Of a DNA stretch of 22,285 nucleotides, positions 6,209 to 13,244 are shown one piece after another (position 1 is the stretch's first letter; each line of letters begins with the position of its first letter). The stretch is taken from positions 1-22,285 of the forward strand of contig JBQTJV010000376.1 in assembly GCA_052386775.1 (NCBI GenBank), read 5' to 3'. The notes beneath the pieces were generated by a model. It had not been told where the DNA came from, ran no database searches, and saw only the letters and a list, made by a program, of their open reading frames with translations. This DNA comes from DSOT01 sp052386775. GTDB lineage: Bacteria > Pseudomonadota > Gammaproteobacteria > Burkholderiales > SG8-41. Position numbers and translations under genes: made by a program.

Positions 6209-6660
6209 TGGGCGTGTTCCCTGGTTGCGTTGAGGAGCTTGCTTGCGATGTAGGCGATGCCTGCGGCGTTGAATGCGATGCCGACCCAGAAGAATTCCAC
6301 TTGGTACTGCGCCGCAAACGTGACGATGCCCGTCGCACCGAGCACGGGCGCCACGTTGACGAGGTAGTGCGCGCAGCAGGAGATCATCGCCGCCGTCGAC
6401 GTCGTTCCCGACGTGGCCATCACGGCCTTGGCATCTTTCGACCGGTGCAGCATCTGGCGCAGCCGTGTGTAAAGCGCCACCTGCACGCCGAACCCCGCAC
6501 CCAGCGCTACGATGTAGAACCAGAAATCGTAGAACTGGCTCAACGTGAACGGCCAGCCGGATATGAGCGTGAGCAGCGAGAAATACGCGGCGAGGAGCAG
6601 CGCGAAGGCGAGTGCTCCGTAACCGGCGGGCCGTGTTGCAGAGGCGAGGTATCGGTTCAT
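6193..6660 (-). CDS. four-helix membrane protein with a Cys-Cys-x-His motif
   Basis: This 155-residue protein has hydrophobic segments near 13-35, 43-63, 95-118 and 119-141. A distinctive stretch SGTTSTAAMISCCAH at about 84-98 places two adjacent cysteines and a histidine at the start of the third helix, and the C-terminus ends AQCAHA. Similar small CC-containing membrane proteins accompany metal and thiol genes in many bacteria. I cannot name a biochemical function; metal or thiol transfer within the membrane is a guess. It is the first gene of the tight block and has no strong ribosome site. Its mRNA may start at the FNR-linked promoter upstream of 7214 or in the 143-base gap before it. Confidence 0.75.
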   Translation of the reverse strand: MNRYLASATRPAGYGALAFALLLAAYFSLLTLISGWPFTLSQFYDFWFYIVALGAGFGVQVALYTRLRQMLHRSKDAKAVMATSGTTSTAAMISCCAHYLVNVAPVLGATGIVTFAAQYQVEFFWVGIAFNAAGIAYIASKLLNATREHAQCAHA

Positions 6661-6803
6661 TGGCGATCAGGTCGTGAAATCAAGCATTCAAATGTTGAGG
6701 TGGTGCCTTCGAACTGCGTTGCCAGTGCAGCGCGCTCCGAGCGGCAGCGCACCGTGCGAGCACGGCTGCACGCACCGGGCAGGCGTACTGCGAAACGAAG
6801 GGC

Positions 6804-7214
6804 TTAAATGAGCAGCCGCTGATGGCGCAGGTAAAGTCTTGCGCCGAAGGCCGGAAGAGAGGAGGGAATGTAGCGTCCCGCTGTGCGGCCCGCTGCTGCC
6901 GCGGCGAGAAGCGATGACAGTGCGAAATCTGCAGGCGGAACGGAGCGGTACGGGCTCGTGATAGCGAGGTCGGCTGCACCTGGTTGGGCCGGCGTTGCGT
7001 GCTCGCAGAACGCGCCGTTTTCATTTCCGCAGGGCATGCCCAGGACGGCGGCATCGTATGCGGCCGAAACGCGCTCACCGCTTTCGCCCGATATGCTGCG
7101 ACACAGCGGTTGCAGGGCCGTCGAAAACGCGAATGCGGCCCAGCCCATCAGCACGCAAAATGCGATCAGGCGGCGTCGGGCCACGATCCCCGGGCGTATC
7201 ATCGACATCCCCAT
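6804..7214 (-). CDS. small secreted or anchored CopL/DUF2946-like protein
   Basis: This 136-residue protein has an N-terminal signal or anchor helix (about 14-33), a Cys-containing middle (PLCRSI, MPCGNENGAFCEH), a short hydrophobic stretch near 96-107, and an LRHQRLLI end. This architecture recurs in short proteins next to copper genes, annotated as CopL- or DUF2946-like leaders. The assignment is by resemblance and is not secure. It lies between the DsbC gene and the redox operon on the same strand, with a perfect FNR/Anr-type palindrome 54 bases before its ATG, so oxygen-linked expression is likely. It could be the first cistron of the 6660-1206 operon; the 143-base gap leaves that open. 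Confidence 0.6.
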   Translation of the reverse strand: MGMSMIRPGIVARRRLIAFCVLMGWAAFAFSTALQPLCRSISGESGERVSAAYDAAVLGMPCGNENGAFCEHATPAQPGAADLAITSPYRSVPPADFALSSLLAAAAAGRTAGRYIPSSLPAFGARLYLRHQRLLI

Positions 7215-7267
7215 GTGTACCTGTGCTTCATTGCTCTTTATGCTATGAATACTCGCCTGCCGGTGCG

Positions 7268-7281
7268 TTGATCTAGATCAA
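7268..7281. promoter_or_regulatory. FNR/Anr-type binding site
   Basis: TTGATCTAGATCAA is a perfect match to the FNR/Anr consensus TTGAT-N4-ATCAA. Its centre (7274.5) lies 60 bases before the ATG at 7214 on the minus strand. A -10-like TAGCAT at about 7246-7241 would place the transcript start near 7234, about 41 bases from the site centre, the usual class II activator position. No plus-strand gene lies within reach. Confidence 0.7.
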
Positions 7282-7304
7282 AGCTTCATGGCGCGGCGCC
7301 GGCG

Positions 7305-8015
7305 TCAGCGCGCGCCGTCGACGAGCTTCTTCAGCTGCTCCAGCGGAACTGCGCCCCGCACCCGCTCGCCGTCCGCGAGGAAGAGCGTCGGGGTGCCGGT
7401 GATGCCCTTCCTGCGCCCGAAGGCGAGGATCTTGTCGATCGGCGTGTCGCAGTTACCCGCTGTCTTGGGCGGGTTGCCGTTCAGCATGAGGTCGTCCCAC
7501 GCGCGCGCGCGGTCCTTCGAGCACCAGACCGCCTTCGATTTCTCGACCGAGTCGGGGCCGAGCACCGGGTAGAGAAAGATGTAGATCGTGACGTTCTCGA
7601 GCTTGTTGAGGGACGACTCGATCTGCTTGCAGTAAGGGCAATTGGGGTCGGTGAAGTAGGCGATCTTGCGCGAGCCGTTGCCCTGCACTTTGCGGAACGA
7701 GAGTTCAAGTGGCAGCTGGTCTAATTTGACCGCGCTCAGCGCCCGCAGCCGCTCCGACGTCAGATCCATCTTGCGACCGGCATCGATCATGCGGCCGCCG
7801 ACGATGAGATGGTTCGCTTTCTCGTCGACATACAGAATCTCGCCATCCGCGTAGATTTCATAAATCCCCGGCATCGGCGTTCTGGCGACGCTTTCGATCT
7901 GCACGTTCGGATACTTTTGCTGGACTGCCTGTTTCACGGATGCCTCGCTCGCTCCGGCCGCAGCCGCAACAAGCACGAGGATCAGGGCGAGGAGGCTACG
8001 AACGATGAACGGCAT
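7305..8015 (-). CDS. dsbC: DsbC-type periplasmic thiol:disulfide isomerase
   Basis: This 236-residue protein has a signal peptide (about 1-22, ending AGA-SEA), an N-terminal dimerisation domain (about 25-85), a linker, and a thioredoxin domain. The active site is Cys126-Pro-Tyr-Cys129 in DPNCPYCKQ and the cis-proline loop is GITGTPTLF. DsbC reshuffles wrong disulfides, which copper oxidation creates, and is kept reduced by DsbD/CcdA-type transporters; a CcdA is encoded about 3 kb downstream on the same strand. The ATG at 8015 has GGAG 6 nt upstream and begins a proper signal peptide. An earlier in-frame start would add an Arg-rich stretch unlike the family. It follows cusF after 147 bases, so it may be the last cistron of the copper operon or have its own promoter. 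Confidence 0.92.
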   Translation of the reverse strand: MPFIVRSLLALILVLVAAAAGASEASVKQAVQQKYPNVQIESVARTPMPGIYEIYADGEILYVDEKANHLIVGGRMIDAGRKMDLTSERLRALSAVKLDQLPLELSFRKVQGNGSRKIAYFTDPNCPYCKQIESSLNKLENVTIYIFLYPVLGPDSVEKSKAVWCSKDRARAWDDLMLNGNPPKTAGNCDTPIDKILAFGRRKGITGTPTLFLADGERVRGAVPLEQLKKLVDGAR

Positions 8016-8162
8016 GGACGCTCCATACGGTCTTAGACAGGTTCTGCGGCGACGCCGGCGATTGTTGCAGGAATCCGGGATTCGCGCTGCCTTTGGTATG
8101 TGCGGCTCCCTCGGGCACGGCTTCTGCTGGTGCGCGATCACCAAATGGCGGGATCGTACGGC

Positions 8163-8492
8163 TCACTTCGCGGGTTCCATTTTTGTAATGGTGTAAGCGC
8201 CCCCGGTTTTGTCGGCTGAAAAGCGGATCTTGTCCCCGACTTTCACCTGATCCAGCATGGCGGATTCTTTCACCTGAAAAACCATAGTCATGGCCGGCAT
8301 GTCGAGACTCTTGATGGGGCCGTGGCGTAGGGTTATTTTCTTTGCATCCTTGTCCACCTTTCGCACTTCGCCGTCGGCCAGTTCCTGGCCGGCTGCCTGC
8401 CCACCCTGGTGGTGAGCATCGACGGCGAGCAGCGGCATCGGCTGGGCCAGTGCAATAAAGAGGGCGGTAGCTGCAATCGCACTGCGTTTCAT
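8163..8492 (-). CDS. cusF: CusF-like periplasmic copper-binding protein
   Basis: This 109-residue protein has a signal peptide (about 1-23) and the small CusF beta-barrel. The Cu(I) ligand set reads His57 in LRHGPIK, then DMPAMTM with Met68 and Met70. E. coli CusF has Trp44 packing on the copper within NWPEMTM; here that position is Met65, a substitution that could change affinity. CusF proteins carry Cu(I) to CusCBA efflux pumps or buffer it. No CusA or CusB is encoded in the window, so this one may feed the oxidase, the cupredoxin or a pump elsewhere. A strong AAAGGAG lies 7-8 nt before the ATG, and the cupredoxin gene ends 45 bases upstream. Confidence 0.9.
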   Translation of the reverse strand: MKRSAIAATALFIALAQPMPLLAVDAHHQGGQAAGQELADGEVRKVDKDAKKITLRHGPIKSLDMPAMTMVFQVKESAMLDQVKVGDKIRFSADKTGGAYTITKMEPAK

Positions 8493-8537
8493 TTGACGAT
8501 CTCCTTTCGATTTATCGGTCGCATTTGTCTGCTGCGG

Positions 8538-9026
8538 TTACCTGACAGTGACTTTTCCCATCATTCCCGAGTCGTAATGGCCGGCGATCAGGCAGGCGAA
8601 ATCGAACACGCCGGGCCTGGTGAACTGCCACACGATCTCTCCCGTCTTCCCGGGCGCGACGTGCACCATGTACGGTTCGTCGTGCTCCATCTCGGGAAAC
8701 TTCTTCATCTGTTCCGCGTGCGCTTTCAGTTCCTCCGGCGTTCCGAACACCATTTCGTGCATGATCTTGCCGTCGTTCCTGGCGATGAACCGGACGGTTT
8801 CGCCCCGCTTGACGACGATGTGCGACGGATCGAAGCGCATTTTGTCGGTCATGCGGAAGGTGATGGTGCGGGTGACCTTTTTCGGGTCCCCCGCCTTGCC
8901 GAACGGCTTTTCCTCCGCTAGCTGCGCCGCGCTGAATTTTCTATCGTGTGGCTTGTCACTGTGCGCATAGGCTGCGGTTGCGGCGAGTCCCAGACTGACG
9001 GCAAAAGCAAATATCCGATATTTCAT
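8538..9026 (-). CDS. copI: CopI-type periplasmic cupredoxin
   Basis: This 162-residue protein has a signal peptide (about 1-21, ending AYA-HS) and a plastocyanin-like domain. Type 1 copper ligands are visible as His90 (in MHEM), Cys145 and His150 (CLIAGH) and Met155 (SGMM), with the normal C-x4-H-x4-M spacing. The N-terminus (HSDKPHD) and the middle (AHAEQMKKFPEMEHDEPYM) are rich in His and Met, which could hold extra copper. CopI-type proteins protect against copper and may exchange electrons with the oxidase encoded immediately upstream. AGGAG lies 5-6 nt before the ATG. The gap to the oxidase gene is 42 bases. Confidence 0.9.
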   Translation of the reverse strand: MKYRIFAFAVSLGLAATAAYAHSDKPHDRKFSAAQLAEEKPFGKAGDPKKVTRTITFRMTDKMRFDPSHIVVKRGETVRFIARNDGKIMHEMVFGTPEELKAHAEQMKKFPEMEHDEPYMVHVAPGKTGEIVWQFTRPGVFDFACLIAGHYDSGMMGKVTVR

Positions 9027-9068
9027 TACATCTCCTATGTAAGTCCATCGATTGAATCCGCGATGCGT

Positions 9069-10445
9069 TTAATGCTTGCGGCTCCCTGTAGGTTTCCGTG
9101 CCCGCCATTCCTTGCCGGGCGCCACGGTCCCGGACGGCGGTGCGGCGCGTGATGCGACGGGTGTTGCGCCGGTCCACTCATAAGCCACGGTGCCATCTGG
9201 GTGCTTGTACCAACCCGGATCCTTGTAGTCTCCGCGCGCCAGGCCTTCGCGGATCTTGACCACGGTGAACATGCCGCCCATCTCCAGCGCGCCGCAGGGC
9301 CCGCTGCCGCTCATCATCGGCAGCGTGTTGTCCGGCAGCGGCATTTCCATCTCGCCCATGTCCGCCATGCCGCGCTCGCCCATCACCATGTAGTCGGGCA
9401 CCAGCTTGATGATCTTCTGCGCGATGCCGCGGTGGTCGACGCCGATCATGGTTGGAACGTTGTGGCCCATCGCGTTCATCACGTGGTGCGACTTATGGCA
9501 GTGAAACGCCCAGTCTCCGGGGTTGTCGGCGACGAACTCCATCGCCCGCATCTGTCCGATCGCCACATCGATGGTGGTCTCGGGCCAGCGCGCGGCTTTC
9601 GGCACCCAGCCGCCGTCCGTGCCGGCGACTTCGACGTCGTGCCCGTGCAGATGGATGGGGTGATTGGTCATGGTGAGATTGCCCATGCGGATGCGCACGC
9701 GGTCGCCGAGCCGCACCGGGAGCGCGTCGATGCCCGGGAAGACGCGACTGTTCCAGGTGAAGAGATTGAAATCGAGCATGGTGGCGACCTTGGGCGTATA
9801 GCTGCCCGGCTCGATGTCATACGCCGCCATCAGGAAGGCGAAGTCGCGATCCACGCGCATGAAGTTCGCGTCGCGCGGATGGATGATGATGAGCCCCATC
9901 ATGCCCATCGCCATCTGCACCATCTCGTCGGCATGCGGGTGGTACATGTGGGTGCCGGAGCGCTTCGGCACGAACTCGTACACGAAGGTCTTTCCGACCG
10001 GAATGTGCCGCTGCGTCAGCCCGCCCACGCCATCCATGCCGATGGGCAGGATCACGCCGTGCCAGTGGATCGTCGTGTGCTCGGGCAGCTTGTTGGTCAC
10101 GAAGATGCGCACCTTGTCGCCTTCGACCACCTCGATGGTCGGGCCCGGCGACTGGCCGTTATAGCCCCACAGGTGCGCGGTCATTCCCGGCGCGAGCTGG
10201 CGGCGCACCGGCTCGGCGATCAGGTGGAATTCCTTCCAGCCGTTGTTCATGCGCCAAGGCAGGGACCAGCCATTCAATGTCACGACCGGGTTGTAGGGCC
10301 GGCCGGTGGCGGGCACGAGCGGCGGCTGTGTCTCCGGCTTGGTCTGGATCGGCGCTTCCGGCACCGAGCCCTGGGCGGCGCGGCTCACCATGGCGGCGCC
10401 TAACAGCGCGCCGGATGCCCGTATGAAATGTCGACGTGTCGTCAT
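9069..10445 (-). CDS. two-domain multicopper oxidase with Met-rich C-terminal extension, Tat-exported
   Basis: This 458-residue protein begins with a twin-arginine signal (RRHFIRA at 4-10, hydrophobic stretch to about 22). All four copper motifs are present: His127-Trp-His129, His169-Pro-His171, HPIHLH at 262-267, and His315-Cys316-His317 with His321 and Met326. The first and third motifs are only about 135 residues apart. In three-domain CueO/CotA-type enzymes they are over 300 apart, while two-domain (small laccase) enzymes show about 130. It is therefore a two-domain oxidase. About 130 residues follow the last motif, including a Met-rich stretch around 357-385 (MVMGERGMADMGEMEM). The likely role is oxidation of Cu(I) to Cu(II) in the periplasm; two-domain enzymes are usually trimers. 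The gap to the TolC gene is 12 bases and GAGGGGG precedes the ATG. Confidence 0.92.
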   Translation of the reverse strand: MTTRRHFIRASGALLGAAMVSRAAQGSVPEAPIQTKPETQPPLVPATGRPYNPVVTLNGWSLPWRMNNGWKEFHLIAEPVRRQLAPGMTAHLWGYNGQSPGPTIEVVEGDKVRIFVTNKLPEHTTIHWHGVILPIGMDGVGGLTQRHIPVGKTFVYEFVPKRSGTHMYHPHADEMVQMAMGMMGLIIIHPRDANFMRVDRDFAFLMAAYDIEPGSYTPKVATMLDFNLFTWNSRVFPGIDALPVRLGDRVRIRMGNLTMTNHPIHLHGHDVEVAGTDGGWVPKAARWPETTIDVAIGQMRAMEFVADNPGDWAFHCHKSHHVMNAMGHNVPTMIGVDHRGIAQKIIKLVPDYMVMGERGMADMGEMEMPLPDNTLPMMSGSGPCGALEMGGMFTVVKIREGLARGDYKDPGWYKHPDGTVAYEWTGATPVASRAAPPSGTVAPGKEWRARKPTGSRKH

Positions 10446-10457
10446 CCTGTCCCCCTC

Positions 10458-11882
10458 TCAATGTCCTGCTTCACCGCCGCCCGCCGCCTGCATGCTGCCC
10501 GCCTGAATCGACATCGACCCGGGTGGGCCCCCGGTCAGCGCAAACTCGAGACTCGCATCCGCCACCCAGTAATCGCGCAACGCCTCGATGTAGGCATTCA
10601 CGCTCGCGATCTGCGTGCGTGCGTCGGCCAGCAGTTCGAACACGCTGATCAGCATGCCGTTGTAGCGCAGCACGTTCTCGTCGGAAATGCGCTTTCTGAG
10701 CGGCACGATTTCGTCCCGGTAGTGCTTCGCGAGATCGAAAGCGGTACGGTAGGCGTGATAAGCCTCCCGCACTTCGGAGCGTGCTTTCACCGCGGTGTCG
10801 GCGGCGCGGTTGACCGCCTGCATGTAGGCGTATTCGGCGCGGGCATAGCGCGCCCCGCCCCAGTCGAAGATCGGCAGCCGCAGCTCGATCTCGTAGCCGG
10901 TCTGGCGCGGCTGATGCGTTTCGCTGTTGCGCTGATAGCCGAGCTCCAGCACGCTGATGAACCCGGTCGCACGGGTGAGTCCCAGCGACTGCGCGACGCT
11001 GTCCGCTTCCATCATGGCACCCTGCACATCGAGTCGCTGGCCGAGCGCCTTGGCTTCGATAGCGCCTGCCGCGCGCGGCGTCTTGGGCAGCTCGGGCAGG
11101 CGATCAGGCAGTTTGAATGCGATATCTTCGCCCCACAGGCCCATCAGCCGGGTCAGTCTCTCGCGCTCTGCGATGGCCGCCTGGCGCGCACGCGCAAGCT
11201 GCGCTGCCGCGTCGGCGTAAAAGACTTGCTCGCGCGCCTGGTCGAGCTTGCTGAAATTGCCGGCGGCCGCCATGCGCCGTGCCAGTTCCGCGCTCGCTTC
11301 CGCGGCTTCTTTCACCTGCTCGGCGTACTTCGCGCTCTCCTGCGCCGCGACCGCGCGGAACCAGGCCCGCCGCGTATCCGCGGCGACCTGCAGCACTTCG
11401 GCGGCGACGCGGCCTTTCGTCAGCTCGTGGCGGCGCTTTTCCAGCTCGGTGCGGATCGGCATGGTGATGAGGCCGAGCACGTCGAACAGGAAAGTGCGCT
11501 CGATCTCGATTTCGTCGCCGCGCCGCAGCCGGCTGTAGGAAAAGCCCGGATTGCGCAGCCGTCCCGCCTGGACCACTTCGGCTTCTGCGATCCCGAGGTC
11601 GGCGTAGGTCGCCTGCAGTCCACGGTTGTTCAACAGCGCGATCTGCACTGCGGCGTCCGGAGTGAGCGGTTCGGCGAGCAGTTTCGTGACGGACGCACGG
11701 GCTGCTTTCCGATCGTTATCGTCGCGCGCCCATTTCGCATCCTGCGTAAGCCCGCGTTCTCGGGCTGCACTTTGCACGCCGCCGAAACCGGCATCATCGG
11801 AGAGCGTCGCGCAGCCGCCCAGCACCGAGAATGAGAAAAGCAGTGCAGCGAGCCGCCATTTATCGTGATGTTGTGCCTGCAT
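10458..11882 (-). CDS. TolC-family outer-membrane efflux lipoprotein
   Basis: This 474-residue protein has a lipoprotein signal with Cys24 in LGGC and two TolC repeats of long coiled-coil helices (about 55-260 and 265-450), each ending in a strand region of the outer-membrane barrel. A conserved LRLPIFDWGGARYARAE element, typical of CusC/OprM-type channels, lies near 340-356. These channels join an inner-membrane pump and a membrane-fusion protein; neither is encoded in the window. It is therefore either shared with a pump elsewhere or works with the neighbouring copper oxidase set in a way not described. The C-terminal 30 residues are Gly/Met-rich. The gap to the upstream small gene is 9 bases, which indicates co-transcription. 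Confidence 0.9.
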   Translation of the reverse strand: MQAQHHDKWRLAALLFSFSVLGGCATLSDDAGFGGVQSAARERGLTQDAKWARDDNDRKAARASVTKLLAEPLTPDAAVQIALLNNRGLQATYADLGIAEAEVVQAGRLRNPGFSYSRLRRGDEIEIERTFLFDVLGLITMPIRTELEKRRHELTKGRVAAEVLQVAADTRRAWFRAVAAQESAKYAEQVKEAAEASAELARRMAAAGNFSKLDQAREQVFYADAAAQLARARQAAIAERERLTRLMGLWGEDIAFKLPDRLPELPKTPRAAGAIEAKALGQRLDVQGAMMEADSVAQSLGLTRATGFISVLELGYQRNSETHQPRQTGYEIELRLPIFDWGGARYARAEYAYMQAVNRAADTAVKARSEVREAYHAYRTAFDLAKHYRDEIVPLRKRISDENVLRYNGMLISVFELLADARTQIASVNAYIEALRDYWVADASLEFALTGGPPGSMSIQAGSMQAAGGGEAGH

Positions 11883-11891
11883 GGCTGCTCC

Positions 11892-12236
11892 TCAGTGTCC
11901 GGGGCGGGCTGCAGGTGCGGTGGGCGCACCGCGCGCCGGAGGCTGACCGGCCGCTTCCTTGGCATGCGCCGCCGACGCACCGGGTTTGGCGCCGGCGTGG
12001 CCGCCGCCACCGAACAGGCCGACGTGGCCGCCCACGCGCCCGACCTCGTCGTTGACCTCCCGCCATGTCGCCAGCGGCTGCTCGCGGTACGGGACGTAAT
12101 TCTGGAAAGCGGATTCGTACTTGGCGTCCGGCACGCGCGTATCCGACCGCGCGGGATCCTTTGAAAATAACTGGGCACTAGCCGGCGCGGACATCAGCGC
12201 ATAAGCGCCGTACAACATCAACGTTGTGATTCGCAT
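11892..12236 (-). CDS. small secreted protein of unknown function in the copper operon
   Basis: This 114-residue protein has a signal peptide (about 1-22, ending ASA-QL). A short conserved-looking core (YESAFQNYVPYREQPLATW at about 40-58) is followed by a low-complexity Gly/His/Ala/Pro tail (FGGGGHAGAKPG and similar). No catalytic motif is visible. Proteins of this kind precede the TolC and oxidase genes in copper clusters of related bacteria, but I cannot name a function; the core may bind the channel or copper. GAGGA lies 6 nt before the ATG. The next upstream gene ends 99 bases away. Confidence 0.7.
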   Translation of the reverse strand: MRITTLMLYGAYALMSAPASAQLFSKDPARSDTRVPDAKYESAFQNYVPYREQPLATWREVNDEVGRVGGHVGLFGGGGHAGAKPGASAAHAKEAAGQPPARGAPTAPAARPGH

Positions 12237-12335
12237 CTCGATCCTCGGTTCCTGGCCTGGTGCAACTCATAAAACGCTTGCACGACGGACTGTTCCTGCT
12301 CGCCGTGGCGAGAGGAGAACGGCTCTAGAACGGGA

Positions 12336-12683
12336 TCAGCCCCGAGGGGGGCGTTGCGGGCGTTCGGGAACGAACAGCGTGAAGAAAAGCGAGATGGAAG
12401 ACTCGAAGGCGGGCAGTTCGGATGCCGCGCTCGGCATCACTGTCGTCGGCATCCCGGAAAAGACATGATGACAATTCATGTGTCCGGAATGATCGTTTCC
12501 CGATTCATCGCCATGCTGATGGGACGTGCTTGCATCGTAACGGTGCGAGGTGCCGTGGTCGTGCGTCTGGCCCTGCTGCGCGTGATCCGAATAGCAGATC
12601 AGCGCCGTGAAAGAGGCCGCGACCGACTGCAACGGCAGCAGCAGGAGCACGAACAACGCAAGCTTTTTGCGCCAGTTTTTCAC
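12336..12683 (-). CDS. CopL-like secreted His-rich protein, first gene of the copper operon
   Basis: This 115-residue protein starts with a basic signal peptide (VKNWRKKLALFVLLLLPLQ) and is then rich in His, with Asp and Ser (HDHGTSHRYD, HQHGDESGNDHSGHMNCHH). It carries Cys residues at ICYS and MNCHH and has a short hydrophobic end. It resembles CopL/DUF2946-like small proteins that lead copper-resistance operons; copper binding is inferred from the histidines. I prefer the GTG at 12683 because it begins a normal signal peptide. A TTG at 12722 would add an acidic segment, and neither has a clear ribosome site. It lies downstream of the 19-bp-spacer promoter at 12802-12832, so it is the first gene induced by the MerR-type regulator. 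Confidence 0.7.
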   Translation of the reverse strand: MKNWRKKLALFVLLLLPLQSVAASFTALICYSDHAQQGQTHDHGTSHRYDASTSHQHGDESGNDHSGHMNCHHVFSGMPTTVMPSAASELPAFESSISLFFTLFVPERPQRPPRG

Positions 12684-12737
12684 GAGTGCGGGCAGTCTAT
12701 CCAAATCGTCCAGGCGCTGCAATCAACTCTGACGGAC

Positions 12738-12756
12738 ACTTTATCGGCGTTAAAGT
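12738..12756. repeat. short inverted repeat in the leader of the copper operon
   Basis: ACTTTA (12738-12743) and TAAAGT (12751-12756) flank TCGGCGT. It lies in the predicted 5' leader between the promoter (start near 12795) and the first gene. It may form a weak hairpin or bind a protein; it is short and AT-rich. Confidence 0.3.
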
Positions 12757-12801
12757 TCACGGGGCCGCCCCGCTTGCACGTTGCCATGTCGAGGTCGCGC
12801 A

Positions 12802-12832
12802 CTGTAAGCTACGTACCACAGTACCGAGTCAA
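12802..12832 (-). promoter_or_regulatory. mer-type promoter and operator driving the copper operon
   Basis: On the minus strand TTGACT (12832-12827) is separated by 19 bases from TTACAG (12807-12802). The long spacer holds GTAC-N4-GTAC (12813-12824), the same core and spacing as the mer operator of Tn501. MerR-family activators act only on such overlong spacers by twisting the DNA. Transcription would start near 12795 and run into the copper genes. The regulator's own ATG lies 5 bases beyond the -35 on the other strand. Confidence 0.8.
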
Positions 12833-12836
12833 CACC

Positions 12837-13235
12837 ATGGATGACAATGGACTCACCATCGCGAAATTTGCCGACGCCGCCGGGGTGGGCATCGAAACCG
12901 TGCGCTATTACCAGCGCCGCGGACTGCTGCCGGTGCCGCAGGCGCGCCACGCGAGCTATCGCCGCTATGATCGGACCCTTCTACAGCGGCTGCGCTTCAT
13001 AAAGAACGCCCAGGCAGCCGGGTTCTCCCTTGCAGAGATTCGCGAACTGATGCGGCTCGACCGCACCGGCGACCGGCTGCGCATCCAGAAGATCGCCGCG
13101 GCGAAGCTGGAAGAACTGCAGAGCCGCATGCGGGAATTGCGGAGGGCGTCGAAGGCCTTGAAGACGCTCGTTCACCACTGCGAGCACGCGAAGCCGGGGA
13201 CACCGTGCCCGATCATCGAGGCCTTCGATCATTGA
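12837..13235 (+). CDS. MerR-family metal-responsive activator
   Basis: This 132-residue protein has an N-terminal winged helix-turn-helix (LTIAKFADAAGVGIETVRYYQRRGLL at 6-31, shown here as its ends only), a conserved RRY at 42-44, a long dimerisation helix (about 83-112), and a metal loop with Cys115 and Cys124 (HHCEH, TPCPII). The 9-residue Cys spacing equals MerR Cys117-Cys126, whereas CueR uses 8. MerR's third ligand, Cys82, aligns with Arg80 here, so three-coordinate Hg(II) binding as in MerR is not expected. The gene context points to Cu(I) or another monovalent ion, which CueR also binds with two cysteines. It is divergent from the copper operon across the 19-bp-spacer promoter. The start at 12837 is set by family length; no good ribosome site is visible. 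Confidence 0.88.
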   Translation: MDDNGLTIAKFADAAGVGIETVRYYQRRGLLPVPQARHASYRRYDRTLLQRLRFIKNAQAAGFSLAEIRELMRLDRTGDRLRIQKIAAAKLEELQSRMRELRRASKALKTLVHHCEHAKPGTPCPIIEAFDH

Positions 13236-13244
13236 TCCAGGTTC

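Noticed and set aside
5814..6338. Longer N-terminus for the HD-GYP protein
   Set aside because: It would run through the secreted-protein gene in another frame; the start overlapping that gene's stop fits operon style and family length.
9201..11834. Two very long plus-strand open frames (400 and 468 codons) opposite the oxidase and TolC genes
   Set aside because: They are antisense shadows in GC-rich sequence: compositions are His/Arg/Ala-rich with no recognisable domain, while the minus strand encodes proteins with all family motifs.
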